DNA from: Colwellia sp. D2M02
GTDB lineage: Bacteria; Pseudomonadota; Gammaproteobacteria; Enterobacterales; Alteromonadaceae
Direction of reading: 5' to 3'
DNA: 62,354 nucleotides
Assembly (NCBI RefSeq): GCF_018860755.1
Contig: NZ_JAHKPW010000005.1
Span: 1-62,354 of the forward strand
Below, piece after piece: positions 12,272 to 22,478 of this stretch. Under the pieces are notes generated by a model. The model was not told the DNA's origin and made no database searches. It saw nothing but the letters and a program-made list of their open reading frames with translations. The translations under genes were made by a program, and so were the position numbers. Every line of letters begins with the position of its first letter. Within the stretch, counting starts at the first letter, position 1.

Positions 12272-14539
12272 TTAAAATTGATAATTCACACCAGCAGAGA
12301 ACTGTTGCTCTCGACCTGCAACCATGCCATCAACACGACTAACTAAATAAAGCTCATCAGTAATGTTTTGACCATTAATATAAAGGGTTAGTTGCTCTGT
12401 TGGTCGATAATTAACGGTTAAGCTGAATATAGTATGTGAAGGAATTATGCCTTCTTCGCCACTTTCAGAGGAAATAGTGGTATTTGCTCCATCTACAAAC
12501 TGCTCACTAACATAATTGAGTCCAATACGGGCATCAACAGTACTCTGTGCGCTTTCGAACCCTAGTGTTAATGAGGCCATGTGTTTAGGTGCATACGGCA
12601 GGCGATTTCCGGCTTCAAATGATGCGCTTTCGATAATGTTTGCACCACTGTCGTCTCGTATTTCTTTTAAGCTGTTGAATTCAGCTAAAAATAAGTTTGT
12701 GTAATTACCTTGCAGGTAAACGTTGTATGGGGTTTTATAAAGATCAGCAAAATTGAGTTGTCCAGCAACTTCTAAACCTGCTTGACGAGATTCGCCCGCA
12801 TTGACGTAGCGGCCACTGGTTGCTTGAACAACAATTTCATCAAAGTCAGTTAAAAACAAAGTGGTATCTAGGCTTATTGTGGTTATTTCAGTGCTCCTAA
12901 AGCCGAACTCATAATTAGTACTTTGCTCTGGTTTAGTCGCTAAGTATGAAGCATCAGGATTTTCGTCTTCAATATCTCGATTGGGTCTTGCAGGTGAAAA
13001 ACCTTGGTGAACTCCTGCAAAAACTGTGGTGTTATTGTTTATTTCATATGTTGCACCAATACCTGGTAGTAATTCACTATGGCTTTGGGTATATCTTTTT
13101 TCTGGATTTTTAGGGGCTGCACCTTCGGTTCTTATATAGTCGGTGGTTGCGGTGATATCTTCTAAACGTAAACCAGGAGTAATTGTCCATGCACCCGTTT
13201 TAAAAGCATTTTTTATATAATATGAGCGTGCTGTTACATCAATTTGAATATGCTCTTGGTGCCAGCCTGCACGGTTATCGTCTTGATCAACATCCGTGTA
13301 GGTTTTGGCAAAATCAAGCGATTGAAAGCGAGAATCATACCCTCTAAATTGATGGCGTTGAATATCTTCACGGTGATAACGAACACCAATAATTGCTTCA
13401 CTGTCTGACCCTAACCATTGGTGATTAAAGGTGAGACGTGGCTCTATGCCCCAATAGTTATAATAACGTGGGCGCCAACGACCACCACAAATTTGTGAGT
13501 TATCTTCTGTTGCTGGCAACGCTCGGCGCGCACCGGGAACATCAGAAAAGTCATCAACGGTTGGGCAATATTCTATCGCTTCACCGGGGCCATTAATTTG
13601 TCGAAAAGAGGCACGGTCATTATCAACATGATAAAACTGGCTCGATAGCACTACATCATTATTGATTTCATAATCATGAATTAAATGCAGAGTGTCACGT
13701 TGCTGAATAAAGCCATCAACTTTACCCGTTGGTGCTTGAAAAGGGTTTGTGGCATATTCTGCTTCAGATAGCCCAGTTTCTGAAATGTTAGAGTCTTCTT
13801 TGAATTGTGCGTACTTCGCGGTGATAGTGTGGCTATTATTGATATTCCACTGTCCTTTGAAGGATAGCTCACTGATATCAAGCTGATGATTTTCGCGAAT
13901 ACCATCACCACTTTTATCTGTTGCACTGATCAGTATTCCACCCTTTTCATTACCTACACCTGCACGGGCATAAATGTTTTGAAATCCATTAGTGCCTAAT
14001 TCAACATTTATGTTACCTGTTACACCTGATGTTGGTACAGGTGTAGTAACAAAGTTAATCATACCGCCAATAGTTTGTGGACCATAAAGAACTTGGCCAG
14101 ATCCTTTGACTACTTCGATATATTCAAGGTTTTCTATTGGTGGAGAGTAATGAGCCGATGGATCACCATAAGGAGCCAAATATAGTGGCATACCGTCTTC
14201 CATTAACAGCGTTCGTGCACTGCGCCTAGGGTTTAAACCACGCATACCAATATTTAAGTGTGTTGAGAATACATCTTCACCGACTACATTAATACCGGCA
14301 ATATTCTCAAGCGCTTCTTTGATAGAGAAAGGACGTTGACGCTCTATTTCTTCTTTATTTAAGGCGACAATAGCACCAGCAATATTATTATGGTTTGGTG
14401 AAATTATATGATTAATTGTAATGCGCTCTATCGCTTGTTCTTTGTTGTTTTCTTGTTCTGTCGTGATTGTTTCTGCTTGTGTAGGCAGTTGAATACTTAA
14501 AGCGGTTATTAGAGCGAGAGAAATAGAGCTTAATTGCAT
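12272..14539 (-). CDS. TonB-dependent receptor, FecA-like
   Basis: A 755-residue outer-membrane receptor with a signal peptide cleaved after QAE (about residue 22). A plug domain follows with IRGL-type motif MRGLNPRRSARTLLMEDG, then YLAPYGDPSAHYSPP and GSGQVLYGPQTIGGMINF. The order RGLNPR, APYG, YGPQ, GG, NFVT is that of the ferric-dicitrate receptor FecA. The barrel ends in the canonical terminal Phe (FSAGVNYQF). No N-terminal FecR-signalling extension and no fecIR genes are nearby, so it is a transport-only member and the citrate assignment is tentative. No clear Fur box was seen upstream. Confidence 0.85.
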   Translation of the reverse strand: MQLSSISLALITALSIQLPTQAETITTEQENNKEQAIERITINHIISPNHNNIAGAIVALNKEEIERQRPFSIKEALENIAGINVVGEDVFSTHLNIGMRGLNPRRSARTLLMEDGMPLYLAPYGDPSAHYSPPIENLEYIEVVKGSGQVLYGPQTIGGMINFVTTPVPTSGVTGNINVELGTNGFQNIYARAGVGNEKGGILISATDKSGDGIRENHQLDISELSFKGQWNINNSHTITAKYAQFKEDSNISETGLSEAEYATNPFQAPTGKVDGFIQQRDTLHLIHDYEINNDVVLSSQFYHVDNDRASFRQINGPGEAIEYCPTVDDFSDVPGARRALPATEDNSQICGGRWRPRYYNYWGIEPRLTFNHQWLGSDSEAIIGVRYHREDIQRHQFRGYDSRFQSLDFAKTYTDVDQDDNRAGWHQEHIQIDVTARSYYIKNAFKTGAWTITPGLRLEDITATTDYIRTEGAAPKNPEKRYTQSHSELLPGIGATYEINNNTTVFAGVHQGFSPARPNRDIEDENPDASYLATKPEQSTNYEFGFRSTEITTISLDTTLFLTDFDEIVVQATSGRYVNAGESRQAGLEVAGQLNFADLYKTPYNVYLQGNYTNLFLAEFNSLKEIRDDSGANIIESASFEAGNRLPYAPKHMASLTLGFESAQSTVDARIGLNYVSEQFVDGANTTISSESGEEGIIPSHTIFSLTVNYRPTEQLTLYINGQNITDELYLVSRVDGMVAGREQQFSAGVNYQF

Positions 14540-14766
14540 AGAAAACTTACCGATATGTGAACAAAATATTGAACGTAAGCCACATTATAGTACATAGGTT
14601 GTTATGCATAATAGCGCCAAATACATTAATTACTAATGGTAAGATCAGTAGTATTTCATCCTGAGTTTCAACTAATAATTACGGTGCTATATTTCAGTGC
14701 TAGTAAAGTTAGCTTATTCTTAGTTACAATAGTGCATTATAAAAATGCTAACTGAATGGATTTTCT

Positions 14767-16140
14767 ATGTCGCTCTCTGTTGTTATTCTTGCTGCGGGTA
14801 AAGGTACCCGCATGCGCTCATCTCTACCTAAAGTACTGCACACTATTGCTGAAAAGCCAATGGTTAACCATGTTATTGATAGTGCTCGCCACTTAGGTGC
14901 CAGTAATATTTATGTTGTGTATGGTTTTGGTGGGGATATTTTAAAGCAACAAGTTACCGGTGATGATTTAACTTTTGTTGAACAAACAGAACAGTTAGGT
15001 ACAGGCCATGCGGTTGATCAGGCCTCACCTTTTTTAAATGACGATGAAGATGTGTTAGTGCTTTATGGTGATGTGCCACTAACGAAAGTGTCTACTTTAG
15101 AAAGCTTATTAGCGGCAAAGCCTGATAATGGTATGGCGTTATTAACTGTGCATTTAGCCAACCCAAATGGTTATGGTCGTATTGTTCGTGACTTCTCCAG
15201 CAATGAAAATGGCACGGTTGTAGGTATTATTGAGCAAAAAGATGCTAACGATGAACAGCTAAAAATTAATGAAGCCAATACTGGCATACTATTGGCCAAT
15301 GGTGGTGACTTAAAGCGTTGGTTAAGTGGGCTTTCTAACGACAATGCCCAAGGTGAATATTACCTTACGGATATTATTGCCAGTGCTCATCAAGAGGGCA
15401 AACTTATTGCCACTGCGCACCCTGACACTGAAATTGAAGTTGAAGGCGCTAATAATCGCGTACAACTCGCTGCCTTAGAGCGCGCATTTCAAGCCCGCGT
15501 CGCTGAAGAATTAATGATTGCTGGCGCTAGTTTACGTGATCCTGCGCGTATTGATGTTCGTGGTAACTTAACCGTGGGCGCTGAAGTTGTTATTGATGTG
15601 AATTGTATTTTCAATGGAGATGTTAGCTTAGCAGATGGCGTGGTTATTGGAGCCAACTGTATTATTACTAATAGTATTATTGCTGAGAATACCGTGATTA
15701 AGCCTAATAGTATTATTGAAAATGCAACTATTGCACGCGATTGTAGTGTTGGCCCGTTTGCCCGAATTCGTCCTGGCTCAATTATGCAACAAAATACCCA
15801 TATTGGCAACTTTGTTGAAATGAAAAACACCACGCTTGGTGAGGGTAGTAAAGCAGGTCATTTAAGCTATTTGGGTGATACCATTATTGGTACTAACGTA
15901 AACATTGGCGCAGGTACTATTACTTGTAACTATGACGGCGTGAATAAATCAAAAACGGTAATTGGTGACCATGCTTTTATCGGATCAAACAGTTCATTGG
16001 TGGCGCCCGTTACTATTGGTAATAATACTACGGTTGGTGCTGGCTCAGTAATTAGCAAAGACGTAGATAACGACCATTTAGCCATTGCCCGTACTAAACA
16101 GCGTAATATTGAAGGTTGGCAGCGACCAGTGAAAAAATAG
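14767..16140 (+). CDS. glmU: Bifunctional UDP-GlcNAc pyrophosphorylase / GlcN-1-P acetyltransferase
   Basis: Makes UDP-N-acetylglucosamine for peptidoglycan and LPS from glucosamine-1-phosphate, acetyl-CoA and UTP. The 457 residues are the normal length. The N-terminal pyrophosphorylase has the [18 protein letters not shown] signature (8-25). The C-terminal left-handed beta helix shows hexapeptide repeats from about residue 250 ([18 protein letters not shown]), and the acetyltransferase region has [19 protein letters not shown] and [13 protein letters not shown]. It heads the hexosamine gene block. Confidence 0.98.
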   Translation: MSLSVVILAAGKGTRMRSSLPKVLHTIAEKPMVNHVIDSARHLGASNIYVVYGFGGDILKQQVTGDDLTFVEQTEQLGTGHAVDQASPFLNDDEDVLVLYGDVPLTKVSTLESLLAAKPDNGMALLTVHLANPNGYGRIVRDFSSNENGTVVGIIEQKDANDEQLKINEANTGILLANGGDLKRWLSGLSNDNAQGEYYLTDIIASAHQEGKLIATAHPDTEIEVEGANNRVQLAALERAFQARVAEELMIAGASLRDPARIDVRGNLTVGAEVVIDVNCIFNGDVSLADGVVIGANCIITNSIIAENTVIKPNSIIENATIARDCSVGPFARIRPGSIMQQNTHIGNFVEMKNTTLGEGSKAGHLSYLGDTIIGTNVNIGAGTITCNYDGVNKSKTVIGDHAFIGSNSSLVAPVTIGNNTTVGAGSVISKDVDNDHLAIARTKQRNIEGWQRPVKK

Positions 16141-16184
16141 CTGCTAATATATAGGTATGCTAAACAAATAAGGTTAGCTCCGTT

Positions 16185-16934
16185 ATGCCATTAAAAGTAA
16201 TCATAATATTATTATTGTTTACGACACAGCCTTGTTACTCTGTTGCTGCTAGCAGAGAATCGGCTGAGTTAATGGTAGTTGCCAATACTAACTCTCTGCT
16301 TCAATACCAAGATGATGGTGTAAACAAAGGTCCTAGCATTGAAATTTTAAATGGTATTTTAACTGAGGCACAGCTGCAAGCGGATGTGTCTTTTATGCCA
16401 TGGGCTAGAGCCTTTTCAATTGCCCAAAACAGACCTAATACCTTAATTTTAAGTATGATAAGAACGGCGGAACGAGAAAGCAGTTTTTATTGGTTACTTA
16501 AGGTTAGTCATATTGTTCGTGTTTTTATCTCATTAAAAAGCAAGCCCGAAAATTATGTTGACTCTATTGAGCAAGCTAAGCAAAAAATTATTGCGGTGAT
16601 TCTAGACTCTGCTGCCCATAAAGAGCTGACCATTGCGGGTTTTTCTGAGCAAGAAAACCTCTATATCGTCTCATCTGACGAACAAATGGTGAAGTTATTA
16701 GCTACGGGCCGTGTTGATTTGGTTTACACCGATCCTAATAATGTTACCAGCTATCTGAAAAAAATTAATATGCCACATGTTGAAATTCGCTATAAAGAAA
16801 TTTCAGTACAAAATCAGCGTAATGGCTATATCGGTTTAAGTATCAATAGCGATAAAGAAATTGTAGAACAATTACAACAAGCGGCAAAAAGATTTAGTAA
16901 AACCACCGAGTACACCTCATTACTGCTTCAGTAA
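16185..16934 (+). CDS. Periplasmic solute-binding-like protein (SBP family 3)
   Basis: A 249-residue exported protein with a signal peptide (about 1-22, ending YSVAA). It resembles amino-acid-type extracellular binding proteins, with segments such as GPSIEILNGILTEAQLQ, MPWARAF and a second lobe with GRVDLVYTDPNNV. Such short stand-alone members in Alteromonadales and Vibrio usually lack a dedicated ABC permease, and none is adjacent. The gene sits 44 bases after glmU, within the hexosamine block. Nothing in the sequence identifies the ligand. A dispersed repeat follows it. Confidence 0.75.
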   Translation: MPLKVIIILLLFTTQPCYSVAASRESAELMVVANTNSLLQYQDDGVNKGPSIEILNGILTEAQLQADVSFMPWARAFSIAQNRPNTLILSMIRTAERESSFYWLLKVSHIVRVFISLKSKPENYVDSIEQAKQKIIAVILDSAAHKELTIAGFSEQENLYIVSSDEQMVKLLATGRVDLVYTDPNNVTSYLKKINMPHVEIRYKEISVQNQRNGYIGLSINSDKEIVEQLQQAAKRFSKTTEYTSLLLQ

Positions 16935-16950
16935 CTTATCTCACCTTAAA

Positions 16951-17092
16951 TAACCTGAACAAATGTTTCTCTCGCAGCTATTTTCCTAATTTCTTCGTTA
17001 AATTTACTTGCGAACGCTAGCAACTGACACGAAATTCTATTTCGTTATTACTAAAAGTCTCTAGCTAGAGAGTCCTCATCATAATTCAGGTT
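16951..17092. repeat. Dispersed intergenic repeat, copy 1
   Basis: A non-coding element of about 142 bp bounded by imperfect inverted ends (taacctgaac at 16951 and attcaggtta at 17083). Its core (about 16958-17060) closely matches sequence at 62080-62180, including a shared 19-mer beginning cttcgttaaatttacttgc. Inverted ends, intergenic location and lack of coding potential suggest a small non-autonomous (MITE-like or REP-like) element. Confidence 0.75.
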
Positions 17093-17175
17093 AGCTAAAG
17101 ATTAATTGCATTATCTTTCGAAATGAAACACAATATAATCAAAGTGAAAGTTAACTGAAGATTTATTGATTAACC

Positions 17176-17934
17176 ATGTCTAAAAGAAATACCCAACAAC
17201 GTCGCCATAATATTATTTTAGATCTTAATATTCATGGTGAAGTTAGTGTAGAAGCACTTGCTAAGCATTTTGAAACATCAGAAGTGACTATCAGAAAAGA
17301 TCTCGCTGCCCTAGAAAACAGCGGATTACTGTTAAGGCGTTATGGTGGTGCTATCGCATTACCCAGTGAAATAACCGAAGTGAAAGCAGAAAAGCTTTCA
17401 CAACAAAAGCGCGCTATTGCAAAAAAAGCTGCCATGCTCATTCGTGATCATAACCGTATTATTATTGATAGCGGTCAAACAACCTCTGCTTTAGTGGCTG
17501 AGCTTACCCATAAAAAAGGCTTAGTAGTGATGACTAACGCCTTAAGTATCGCAAATGAAATTCATGCCTTAGAAAATGAACCAACCTTATTGATGACCGG
17601 AGGCACTTGGGATGCTAATTCTGAAGCATTTCAAGGGCAAGTTGCTGAGCAAGTATTGCGCTCGTACGACTTTGATCAACTCTTTATTGGTGCAGATGGT
17701 ATCGACATTGAGCGTGGTACTACCACGTTCAATGAACTTATTGGTTTGAGTCGTGTCATGGCTGAAGTGGCGCGTGAAGTGATTGTGATGATTGAGTCGG
17801 GGAAAATAGCGAAAAAAATTCCTAACCTCGAACTTGCTTGGGAGCATATTCATACTGTGATCACCGACGACGGCCTGTCTGATGAAATGCAAGCTGCATT
17901 AATAAATCAGGGCGTTAAGCTCATTGTTGCCTAA
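17176..17934 (+). CDS. glmR: DeoR-family regulator, probable GlmR
   Basis: A 252-residue DeoR/GlpR-type repressor. The N-terminal winged helix-turn-helix (about 7-60) contains VSVEALAKHFETSEVTIRKDL and the GLLLRRYGGA wing. The C-terminal sugar-phosphate-sensing domain (about 80-235) has IIDSGQTTSALV and the conserved DG in FIGADGID. It lies directly upstream of glmS (49-base gap) and downstream of glmU, an arrangement also found in pseudomonads, where the gene is called glmR. It most likely senses an amino-sugar phosphate and controls glmS. The A/T-rich region before it holds two GAAAC/GAAAG direct repeats (17120-17155) that could be its operator. Confidence 0.82.
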   Translation: MSKRNTQQRRHNIILDLNIHGEVSVEALAKHFETSEVTIRKDLAALENSGLLLRRYGGAIALPSEITEVKAEKLSQQKRAIAKKAAMLIRDHNRIIIDSGQTTSALVAELTHKKGLVVMTNALSIANEIHALENEPTLLMTGGTWDANSEAFQGQVAEQVLRSYDFDQLFIGADGIDIERGTTTFNELIGLSRVMAEVAREVIVMIESGKIAKKIPNLELAWEHIHTVITDDGLSDEMQAALINQGVKLIVA

Positions 17935-17983
17935 ACTAGTTATTAGTTTGGTATTCACCCCCTATTGAACAAGGAAAAATATT

Positions 17984-19816
17984 ATGTGCGGTATAGTCGG
18001 TGCGGTAGCACAAAGAGATGTTGCAGAGATTCTAATTGAAGGACTTAAACGTTTAGAATACCGAGGTTACGATTCAGCAGGTATTGCTGCTATTGATCAA
18101 AATAACCAACTTATTTATGCGAAACGCTTAGGTAAAGTGCAAGAATTAGCACAAGCTTTACAAGATAACCCATTAGAGGGGAGTACAGGTATAGCACATA
18201 CGCGCTGGGCTACACATGGATCACCAAGCGAAGTGAACGCTCACCCTCATATTTCTAATAGCACGATTGCCGTAGTACACAATGGTATTATTGAAAATCA
18301 TCAAGCATTACGTAGTAAGTTACAAGGTTTAGGTTATGAGTTTTTATCGCAAACCGATACTGAGGTTATTACTCATCTTGTACATCATGAACTAAAAACA
18401 AATGATACGTTATTAAGTGCAGTGCAGCATGCGGTAAAACAGCTAGAAGGTGCTTACGGTACCGTTGTAATGGATAGTACCAATAAAAGTAGTGTAATAG
18501 TTGCCCGCTCAGGTAGCCCATTAGTGATTGGTCATGGTTTGGGGGAAAATTTTATCGCCTCAGACATAATGGCGTTATTACCAGTAACTCGTAAATTCTC
18601 TTATTTAGAAGAGGGCGATGTTGCCGAAGTTACTCGCTTTGCTGTGAATGTATTTGATATAAACGGTGTAGCGGTTGAGCGCCCAGCAAAAGAAGTTAAT
18701 GTTTCGCATGATAGTGGTGATAAAGGTGAATATCGCCATTATATGCTTAAAGAAACATATGAGCAGCCGACCGCAATTCGTAATACTTTAGAAGGCCGTC
18801 TAGTCAATAATGAAATATGTACCCAAGCCTTTGGGGCTGGTGCAGACGAAATCTTTAAAACCATTGAACATGTACAAATAATTGCCTGTGGCACTAGTTA
18901 TCATGCCGGTATGGTTGCTCGTTATTGGCTAGAGTCACTTGCAGGAGTTTCTTGTAATATTGAGATTGCCAGTGAGTTTCGTTATCGAAAATCATTTGTA
19001 CCTAAAAACTCCTTGTTAGTCACTATTTCACAGTCTGGTGAAACCGCTGATACCTTAGCTGCGCTACGTTTAGCGAAAGAAATAGGTTACCAAGCTAGCT
19101 TAGTTATTTGTAATGTTGACGGCTCGTCATTAGTGCGTGAATCTGATCTCGCTTTTATGACTAAGGCTGGCGTGGAAATTGGCGTTGCATCGACTAAAGC
19201 ATTTACAACACAACTGGTTGGCTTAATGTTAATGACACTCGCTATTGGTAAGCACCATGGCATGTCAGCAGATAAACAAGCTGAAATTGCTCAATCATTA
19301 ATGTCACTACCAGCAAAACTTGATGAAGTATTAGCACTGGCAAGTGATATTGAAGGCTTAGCGGAAGACTTTGCTGATAAACATCATGCTTTATTTTTAG
19401 GTCGTGGTGATCAATACCCAATAGCAATGGAGGGCGCACTAAAGCTAAAAGAAATCTCATACATACACGCCGAAGCTTATGCGGCTGGCGAATTAAAGCA
19501 TGGCCCACTGGCATTAATTGACGCTGAAATGCCAGTAATCGTGGTAGCTCCAAAAAATGATTTAATTGAAAAATTAAAATCAAATGTTGAAGAAGTACGT
19601 GCTCGTGGTGGTTTAATGTATGTTTTTGCCGACAGTGAAGCTAACTTTGCTAGTGATGAAACTATGACCGTAATAAATGTCCCCGTATGTGATGATTTAA
19701 TTGCGCCAATTGTTTACACCTTACCGCTACAGCTGCTTTCTTATTATGTTGCCATTATAAAAGGCACTGACGTTGACCAACCGCGTAATTTAGCGAAATC
19801 GGTTACTGTAGAGTAA
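17984..19816 (+). CDS. glmS: Glutamine-fructose-6-phosphate aminotransferase (isomerizing)
   Basis: First committed step of amino-sugar synthesis: fructose-6-phosphate plus glutamine gives glucosamine-6-phosphate. The 610 residues are normal. Cys2, exposed after Met removal ([12 protein letters not shown]), is the glutaminase nucleophile. The N-terminal domain has [11 protein letters not shown] and [13 protein letters not shown]. Two SIS domains follow (about 285-430 and 455-600), including [17 protein letters not shown], and the C-terminal [11 protein letters not shown]. Ribosome binding site aagga precedes the ATG. No glmS ribozyme was seen or expected in this group. Confidence 0.98.
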   Translation: MCGIVGAVAQRDVAEILIEGLKRLEYRGYDSAGIAAIDQNNQLIYAKRLGKVQELAQALQDNPLEGSTGIAHTRWATHGSPSEVNAHPHISNSTIAVVHNGIIENHQALRSKLQGLGYEFLSQTDTEVITHLVHHELKTNDTLLSAVQHAVKQLEGAYGTVVMDSTNKSSVIVARSGSPLVIGHGLGENFIASDIMALLPVTRKFSYLEEGDVAEVTRFAVNVFDINGVAVERPAKEVNVSHDSGDKGEYRHYMLKETYEQPTAIRNTLEGRLVNNEICTQAFGAGADEIFKTIEHVQIIACGTSYHAGMVARYWLESLAGVSCNIEIASEFRYRKSFVPKNSLLVTISQSGETADTLAALRLAKEIGYQASLVICNVDGSSLVRESDLAFMTKAGVEIGVASTKAFTTQLVGLMLMTLAIGKHHGMSADKQAEIAQSLMSLPAKLDEVLALASDIEGLAEDFADKHHALFLGRGDQYPIAMEGALKLKEISYIHAEAYAAGELKHGPLALIDAEMPVIVVAPKNDLIEKLKSNVEEVRARGGLMYVFADSEANFASDETMTVINVPVCDDLIAPIVYTLPLQLLSYYVAIIKGTDVDQPRNLAKSVTVE

Positions 19817-19865
19817 GCTCTATCGATTTCAGCACAATATAGCTAGCTATGATTACCGAATAACG

Positions 19866-19903
19866 ACCACCTTGTTTACGAGTGTAAGCAAGGTGGTTTT
19901 TTT
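19866..19903 (+). terminator. Rho-independent terminator of glmS
   Basis: A 14-bp stem (19866-19879 with 19884-19897, one G-U pair), a 4-nt loop and a run of six or more Ts follow about 50 bases after the glmS stop. It is a strong intrinsic terminator and closes the hexosamine block. Confidence 0.93.
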
Positions 19904-20117
19904 ATGCTGTTGTTATTACTTCAATGGCTATCTATATAAATCTTCAATACCTCGTAAGGTCACTTATGCATTGCTGTAATTAATAGCTTTAGGTTTATCT
20001 TTAAATATTAACTAGGTAGTTAGAGTATGAAAAAACCGTAAATTATCATGCATAAAAATGAACTTTATTAATAATAACTTTATTTCTTAGTGGCTAGCTG
20101 TGTACTAATAGAATCTA
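19904..20117. other. Intergenic region upstream of second TonB receptor
   Basis: AT-rich leader between the glmS terminator and a Fur-like box. No reading frame, RNA gene or repeat could be supported. It should include the promoter of the receptor gene at 20174. Confidence 0.4.
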
Positions 20118-20136
20118 AATGGTTATAGTTATCATT
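20118..20136 (+). promoter_or_regulatory. Candidate Fur box upstream of TonB receptor
   Basis: The 19-mer aatggttatagttatcatt is an imperfect palindrome in the 7-1-7 Fur pattern (tgataat-n-attatca); the right half matches well and the left half has two substitutions. It lies 38 bases before the receptor start, suggesting iron repression. Confidence 0.5.
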
Positions 20137-20173
20137 TGTATGTACGATCTTTTTATTGTTTGAGACTTAATCG

Positions 20174-22306
20174 ATGTTAACTAAAAAAAATTTTTTAAAA
20201 GCGCCTATTGCAAGTGCTGTTATAGCCGCTTTTTGTTGTAGTAATGTATACGCTGAGCAAGTGGTTTCTGAGCCAAAAGAGAAAAAAATTGAAAGAATTA
20301 CAGTTGTTGGAGCAACAACAAACTCAGAGATAACCCCAGAAGAATTAGAAAATTACCAAGCGAATGATTTAGAAGATATTTTTCGTCACACCCCTTCAGT
20401 GACTGTTGGTGGCTCGTTAGGTATTGCGCAAAAAATATTTGTTCGTGGTATGGAAGATTCAATGGTTAATGTAACGGTTGATGGCGCGCCGCAAACCAGT
20501 ACTTTATTTCACCATATTGGTCGTGTTGCGATAGAACCTGAACTGCTACAAAGTGTTGAAGTACAAGCTGGCGCAGGTGAGGCAACATCAGGTACAGGTG
20601 CTGTTGGTGGTGCTATTCGCTTTAAAACAAAAAGTGCTGACAATTTATTACGTGCAGATGAAAAATTTGGTGGTATTGCCAAGGCTAGCTACTTTTCTAA
20701 CGATGGCCACAAAGAAAGTATTTCGTTATACGGTAAGCTAACGGATGAGGTGGGTGTACTTGCTTCTTACGTGAATGTTAGCCGTAATAACATGGAAGAT
20801 GGCGATGGTGCAGAAATTCCAGGCACAGCAGCAGATCAAACTCTAGGCTTTATTAAAGTAAATGCTGAAATTACCGAAAACCAAGAATTAACCGTAAGTT
20901 ACGAAAATCGCCAAGAAGAAGGTGAGTTTGGTAAACAAACTAACTGGGCGCCGCTAGCAACCGATCCATTATTTAAGTCATGGGGCGAGCGTGAAACTAT
21001 CGTCTTAAATCATGCTTGGTACTTAAATGATCTAGTAAACCTTGAAACAACCCTTTATAGCACAGAATCATCGTTTAAACGTGAGCTATACACATGGGAT
21101 GCTACCATCAAAACGACAGGTTTTGATATACGCAACACGAGTGAAATAGGTATGCACTCAATTACTTATGGCATCGAGCGAAAAGTTGACGAAGTGCACT
21201 CGCAGTCTTATGAAGACTTTGGCGGTATTTTTGACGAAGAAGGCACAGTAACGGGAGTTTATGTACAAGATCACTGGCAATTAACCGATGATTTTTTACT
21301 TAGTTTTGGTGCACGCTATGATGCTTATGAACTTGACCATAACGGTATTGAAGCAAACTGGATCAAAGTAGATGGTAAATGGGTTATTGAAACCGATGCT
21401 AGCGGAACACCAGTTACTTCTAATTCAGAGTTTTCAACCGATAAACAAGACGGTTTTAGTGGCAATATTGGTTTTGAATATAGCTTTACCGATGCACTTA
21501 AACTTTCAGCAGGCTACGCACAAGCATTACGTGGTCGACAAGTTGCCGATGCTTTTACTGTTGGCGAGTTGTCTCACAACCCTGAACTTTCACCTGAAGA
21601 CGTTGATAACACTGAGCTTGGTTTAGTGTATAACGATGGTACATGGTTATTTGAAGCATCTGTTTATTTAAGTGTTATCAACGATGTTGTTTTTGACAAA
21701 TTTAAAGGTCGTGAAGGCGTATTTTACGAAAATATTGGGGATTTAGAAACTAAAGGTGTTGAACTGGTAGCTGGCTATCAGGGAGATAATTTTGATGTTA
21801 TCGTTAGTTATAACCACAACAATGTTGAGTTAAATAACGCTGCATTTGTTTGGCCAGATGCAAATGACGCATCAGGATATAGTACTGTTGTGTTAGATGG
21901 TGTTGATATGGCTGCTTATGAATATGGTGGTTTGGGTAATGCCGTTGGTGACGCACTAAACATTAATTTTAATTATCATGTTAATGATCAAATTCAATTA
22001 GGTCTGAACTATAACCATGTTGCCAGCTTAAATGACATTGAAGTATTCCATCGTTCAATGGAACTCGGTTGGGTAACAGAGTTAGAAACCGTTAATAAAC
22101 CAGGTTATAACTTATTTGATGCTTACGTAACCTACGAGCCAATTGACAACTTAAGGTTGGATTTGTCAGTACAAAACTTATTTGATGAATCATACCGTAG
22201 CCACGGCAGTGTTGCAGATTACGGGCATATTCCTGGCTATGAAGGGGTTGTTGGTATTAAAGAGCCTGGTCGAGATATACGTTTAACAGCGTCATATCAA
22301 TTTTAA
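20174..22306 (+). CDS. TonB-dependent outer-membrane receptor
   Basis: A 710-residue receptor with a signal peptide ending in VYAEQ (about 27) and a TonB box-like segment IERITVVG. The plug domain follows (about 50-160) with FRHTPSVTVGG, KIFVRGMEDSMVNVTVDGAPQ and GAGEATSGTGAVGGAIRF. The barrel terminates with the canonical Phe (LTASYQF). The plug resembles haem/haemoglobin-type receptors more than siderophore receptors, but the ligand is not certain. The Fur-like box upstream supports an iron role. It is monocistronic; a hairpin lies between it and the convergent antiporter gene. Confidence 0.85.
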   Translation: MLTKKNFLKAPIASAVIAAFCCSNVYAEQVVSEPKEKKIERITVVGATTNSEITPEELENYQANDLEDIFRHTPSVTVGGSLGIAQKIFVRGMEDSMVNVTVDGAPQTSTLFHHIGRVAIEPELLQSVEVQAGAGEATSGTGAVGGAIRFKTKSADNLLRADEKFGGIAKASYFSNDGHKESISLYGKLTDEVGVLASYVNVSRNNMEDGDGAEIPGTAADQTLGFIKVNAEITENQELTVSYENRQEEGEFGKQTNWAPLATDPLFKSWGERETIVLNHAWYLNDLVNLETTLYSTESSFKRELYTWDATIKTTGFDIRNTSEIGMHSITYGIERKVDEVHSQSYEDFGGIFDEEGTVTGVYVQDHWQLTDDFLLSFGARYDAYELDHNGIEANWIKVDGKWVIETDASGTPVTSNSEFSTDKQDGFSGNIGFEYSFTDALKLSAGYAQALRGRQVADAFTVGELSHNPELSPEDVDNTELGLVYNDGTWLFEASVYLSVINDVVFDKFKGREGVFYENIGDLETKGVELVAGYQGDNFDVIVSYNHNNVELNNAAFVWPDANDASGYSTVVLDGVDMAAYEYGGLGNAVGDALNINFNYHVNDQIQLGLNYNHVASLNDIEVFHRSMELGWVTELETVNKPGYNLFDAYVTYEPIDNLRLDLSVQNLFDESYRSHGSVADYGHIPGYEGVVGIKEPGRDIRLTASYQF

Positions 22307-22355
22307 TAAAGTGTAATGCGTTGGCTTAAATCAATGCATTCATACTTGTATAATT

Positions 22356-22388
22356 AGGTGCTCATAAAGTGTAGCTTTATGGGCACCT
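22356..22388. terminator. Bidirectional hairpin between convergent genes
   Basis: A 14-bp stem (22356-22369 with 22375-22388, one wobble pair) with a 5-nt loop lies between the convergent receptor and antiporter genes. It has only a short T/A flank, so it is a probable but not strong terminator for both. Confidence 0.55.
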
Positions 22389-22478
22389 TATGCGTTTATA
22401 GCTTAGCTTATGAGTGATAGTGTTAACGCTCAGCAAAGGCTGAATGCTTATGCGGCTTATCCAAATAGTATGGAATCT

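Noticed and set aside
14540-14766. Fur box search in the region between the FecA-like receptor and glmU
   Set aside because: No 7-1-7 palindrome with acceptable match was found; iron regulation of this receptor is therefore not claimed.
17984-18060. glmS ribozyme
   Set aside because: The region before glmS is only 49 bases and glmS ribozymes are a Gram-positive feature; no matching structure was seen.
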